The translations under genes were made by a program, and so were the position numbers. A stretch of 64,000 nucleotides of DNA from the NCBI RefSeq assembly GCF_900637635.1, contig NZ_LR134383.1, positions 2,982,001 to 3,046,000 of the forward strand, read 5' to 3'. Position 1 is the first letter of the stretch. The number at the start of each line of letters is the position of its first letter. The notes beneath the pieces were generated by a model. That model made no database searches. It was not told the DNA's origin and saw only the letters and a list, made by a program, of their open reading frames with translations. This document shows positions 62,765-64,000 of this stretch, in pieces. Source of the DNA: Legionella jordanis. GTDB lineage: Bacteria; Pseudomonadota; Gammaproteobacteria; Legionellales; Legionellaceae.

Positions 62765-63118
62765 TCATTTTAATTGGCAAAGAACAGCACCGTTCTCCAG
62801 TTGAATCTGGTTCCCGCCGAAATCCGCCATGAATTGCCCTTGATAATTGGAGTGATTTTTTTGAGCTTGGGCAGAAATAAAAAGCCTAGGTCTGGACTTA
62901 TCCTCGGCATCCATAGCCACCAGCAGTAGATTGTTGTCTCTGAAACTGAAAATAATCGTGTTAGTCTCATAGGGAAAATCGATATCGGGCAAATCTCCCA
63001 TTTTTTGTGGCACTTCAATGTTAATTAATTGCTCAACTCCTGCTGGTTTGCATAGGATGGACTTTGCCTGGCTAATCATTGCACTGCTCAATAAAACACA
63101 AGTCAAAATCCTTTTCAT
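62765..63118 (-). CDS. Small secreted protein
   Basis: A 117-residue protein with signal peptide MKRILTCVLLSSAMISQAKS from ATG 63118; a longer frame to 63199 lies in the psd gene and is not used. The mature part has two Cys (SILCKP, AVLCQL) that may form a disulfide, and alternating strands (NTIIFSFRDNNLLLVA). No known family. It starts two bases after the psd stop, so it belongs to the psd operon. Confidence 0.65.
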   Translation of the reverse strand: MKRILTCVLLSSAMISQAKSILCKPAGVEQLINIEVPQKMGDLPDIDFPYETNTIIFSFRDNNLLLVAMDAEDKSRPRLFISAQAQKNHSNYQGQFMADFGGNQIQLENGAVLCQLK

Positions 63119-63120
63119 CA

Positions 63121-63987
63121 CTATCCTTCTTTTGTTGTGATTCGACCAAAGGCCTGGCCATAGCGAATGCCTAATCCGGGCATCAAATGATTTAACCAAT
63201 GCACTCGTTCACCATCGGCAAACAACAGCACCACCGTCGAACCTAATTTGAAATAACCCATTTCCTCACCTTGGTGAACCTGGGTATTGATTTGTTCAGG
63301 TCCCGTATAATTGAAATATTGCTTGCGCCTGGAGCGCTTAAGCTCACCTTGCCAGCGTGTCCCTATTGCACCCACAATGGTTGCACCCACCAAAACCATG
63401 GCCATTAACCCAGCCTTGGTGTCGAACAAAGACACTAATCGCTCATTGCGGGCAAACAAGTGAGGAATAACGCGAGCAGTTGTGGGTTGGACAGAAAATA
63501 GCTTCCCGGGGACATAAACCATTTCCTTTAACACGGCATCCATGGGCATGTGGACTCGATGATAGTCTTTGGGGGACAAGTACAAGGTTGCAAAGCGACC
63601 GTTGATGAATTGCTCACTGAGGCTGTTATTGCAAGCTAATAACTGTTCTACCGTGTAATAGCGGCCTTTGGCTTGCAGAATTTGACCTTTCTTAATGGAA
63701 CCTAGCTCGCTCACAATTCCATCCACAGGGGAAACAATCTCAGCATCAGCGATTGGCCTAGTTCCTGGTTTAAGCATGCGAATAAAAAAATCATTGAAAC
63801 AAGGGTAATTTTCAATATTTTGTTCACAGGCCTCATTCATATTGACTTGATATTGCTGGACAAAACGGCGAATCAACAAGTTTTTTACGGCTGGCGCACG
63901 CACATTGGCAAGCAACCCCGCCAAACGGGTTAAAGCTTGCTTGGGAAGGAAGTATTGCGGCAAAGTTTTTAAATGATCATTAAACAT
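63121..63987 (-). CDS. psd: Phosphatidylserine decarboxylase
   Basis: A 288-residue enzyme that makes phosphatidylethanolamine. The self-cleavage motif FKLGSTVVLLF (LGST) near residue 248 yields the alpha and beta chains with a pyruvoyl group. NDFFIRMLKPGTRPI, SPVDGIVSELG (Asp of the triad) and YLSPKDYHRVHMPMD (His residues) are complete. The start at 63987 is near the window edge; nothing lies beyond it. Confidence 0.93.
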   Translation of the reverse strand: MFNDHLKTLPQYFLPKQALTRLAGLLANVRAPAVKNLLIRRFVQQYQVNMNEACEQNIENYPCFNDFFIRMLKPGTRPIADAEIVSPVDGIVSELGSIKKGQILQAKGRYYTVEQLLACNNSLSEQFINGRFATLYLSPKDYHRVHMPMDAVLKEMVYVPGKLFSVQPTTARVIPHLFARNERLVSLFDTKAGLMAMVLVGATIVGAIGTRWQGELKRSRRKQYFNYTGPEQINTQVHQGEEMGYFKLGSTVVLLFADGERVHWLNHLMPGLGIRYGQAFGRITTKEG

Positions 63988-64000
63988 ATCTTTAGCAGAA

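Overview
The window looks like chromosome from a Legionella-type gammaproteobacterium. The evidence is the gene families: three outer membrane proteins of the Legionella major outer membrane protein type, an LbtU-type siderophore porin, a eukaryote-like sterol reductase, and several proteins with the look of Dot/Icm effectors (an atypical protein kinase, a possible ADP-ribosyltransferase behind a PmrA-like box, large unassigned proteins). The DNA is AT-rich. There are no rRNA genes, IS elements or CRISPR arrays, and there is one tRNA (Leu, anticodon CAG).

Layout. 0-2.5 kb: start of an alpha/beta hydrolase, a coiled-coil membrane protein, a DOT1-like methyltransferase and ihfB. 2.5-10.8 kb (minus strand): dcd, a kinase-like protein, a slipin/NfeD pair, an LbtU-type porin and two tandem major outer membrane proteins with clear terminators and a strong promoter. 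11.2-18.9 kb: motY, pyrC-rnt, peroxiredoxin, monothiol glutaredoxin, a decayed methyltransferase gene, sodB, an argD-like gene and a GNAT. 19-25.7 kb: rnr-rlmB, a secreted protein, a third outer membrane protein, a 51-residue peptide with a double-glycine leader, dinB and a DUF4254 gene. 25.7-36.4 kb is the most accessory stretch: a 712-residue multi-spanning protein, an aspartyl protease / 7TM-transglutaminase / ATP-grasp operon, a repeat lipoprotein, an orphan histidine kinase, an unassigned 445-residue protein and the ADP-ribosyltransferase candidate.

36.4-46 kb: an SLC13-type permease translationally coupled to a periplasmic binding protein, a secreted papain-like protease, a GNAT, a Ca2+/Na+ exchanger family protein and a three-gene ABC export system (adaptor, permease, ATPase). 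46-57.5 kb is mostly housekeeping: ksgA with a TraI/MobH-like gene and apaH, tatC, hspQ, ubiD-fre, rho, trxA, rsmE and fumC. 57.5-64 kb: sterol reductase, glycerophosphodiesterase, tRNA-Leu, a pair of ferritin-like proteins, a secreted protein and psd.

Themes. Envelope construction and protection recur (porins, slipin/NfeD, tatC, psd, ABC exporter). Oxidative defence genes sit together (sodB, peroxiredoxin, glutaredoxin, trxA, ferritin-like pair). A third theme is host interaction. The strongest leads for new biology are the ADP-ribosyltransferase-like gene with its PmrA-like box, the double-glycine peptide, the atypical kinase, the TraI-domain gene inside the ksgA-apaH operon and the ATP-grasp/transglutaminase operon. 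All functional statements rest on motif recognition by eye; no database search was run.
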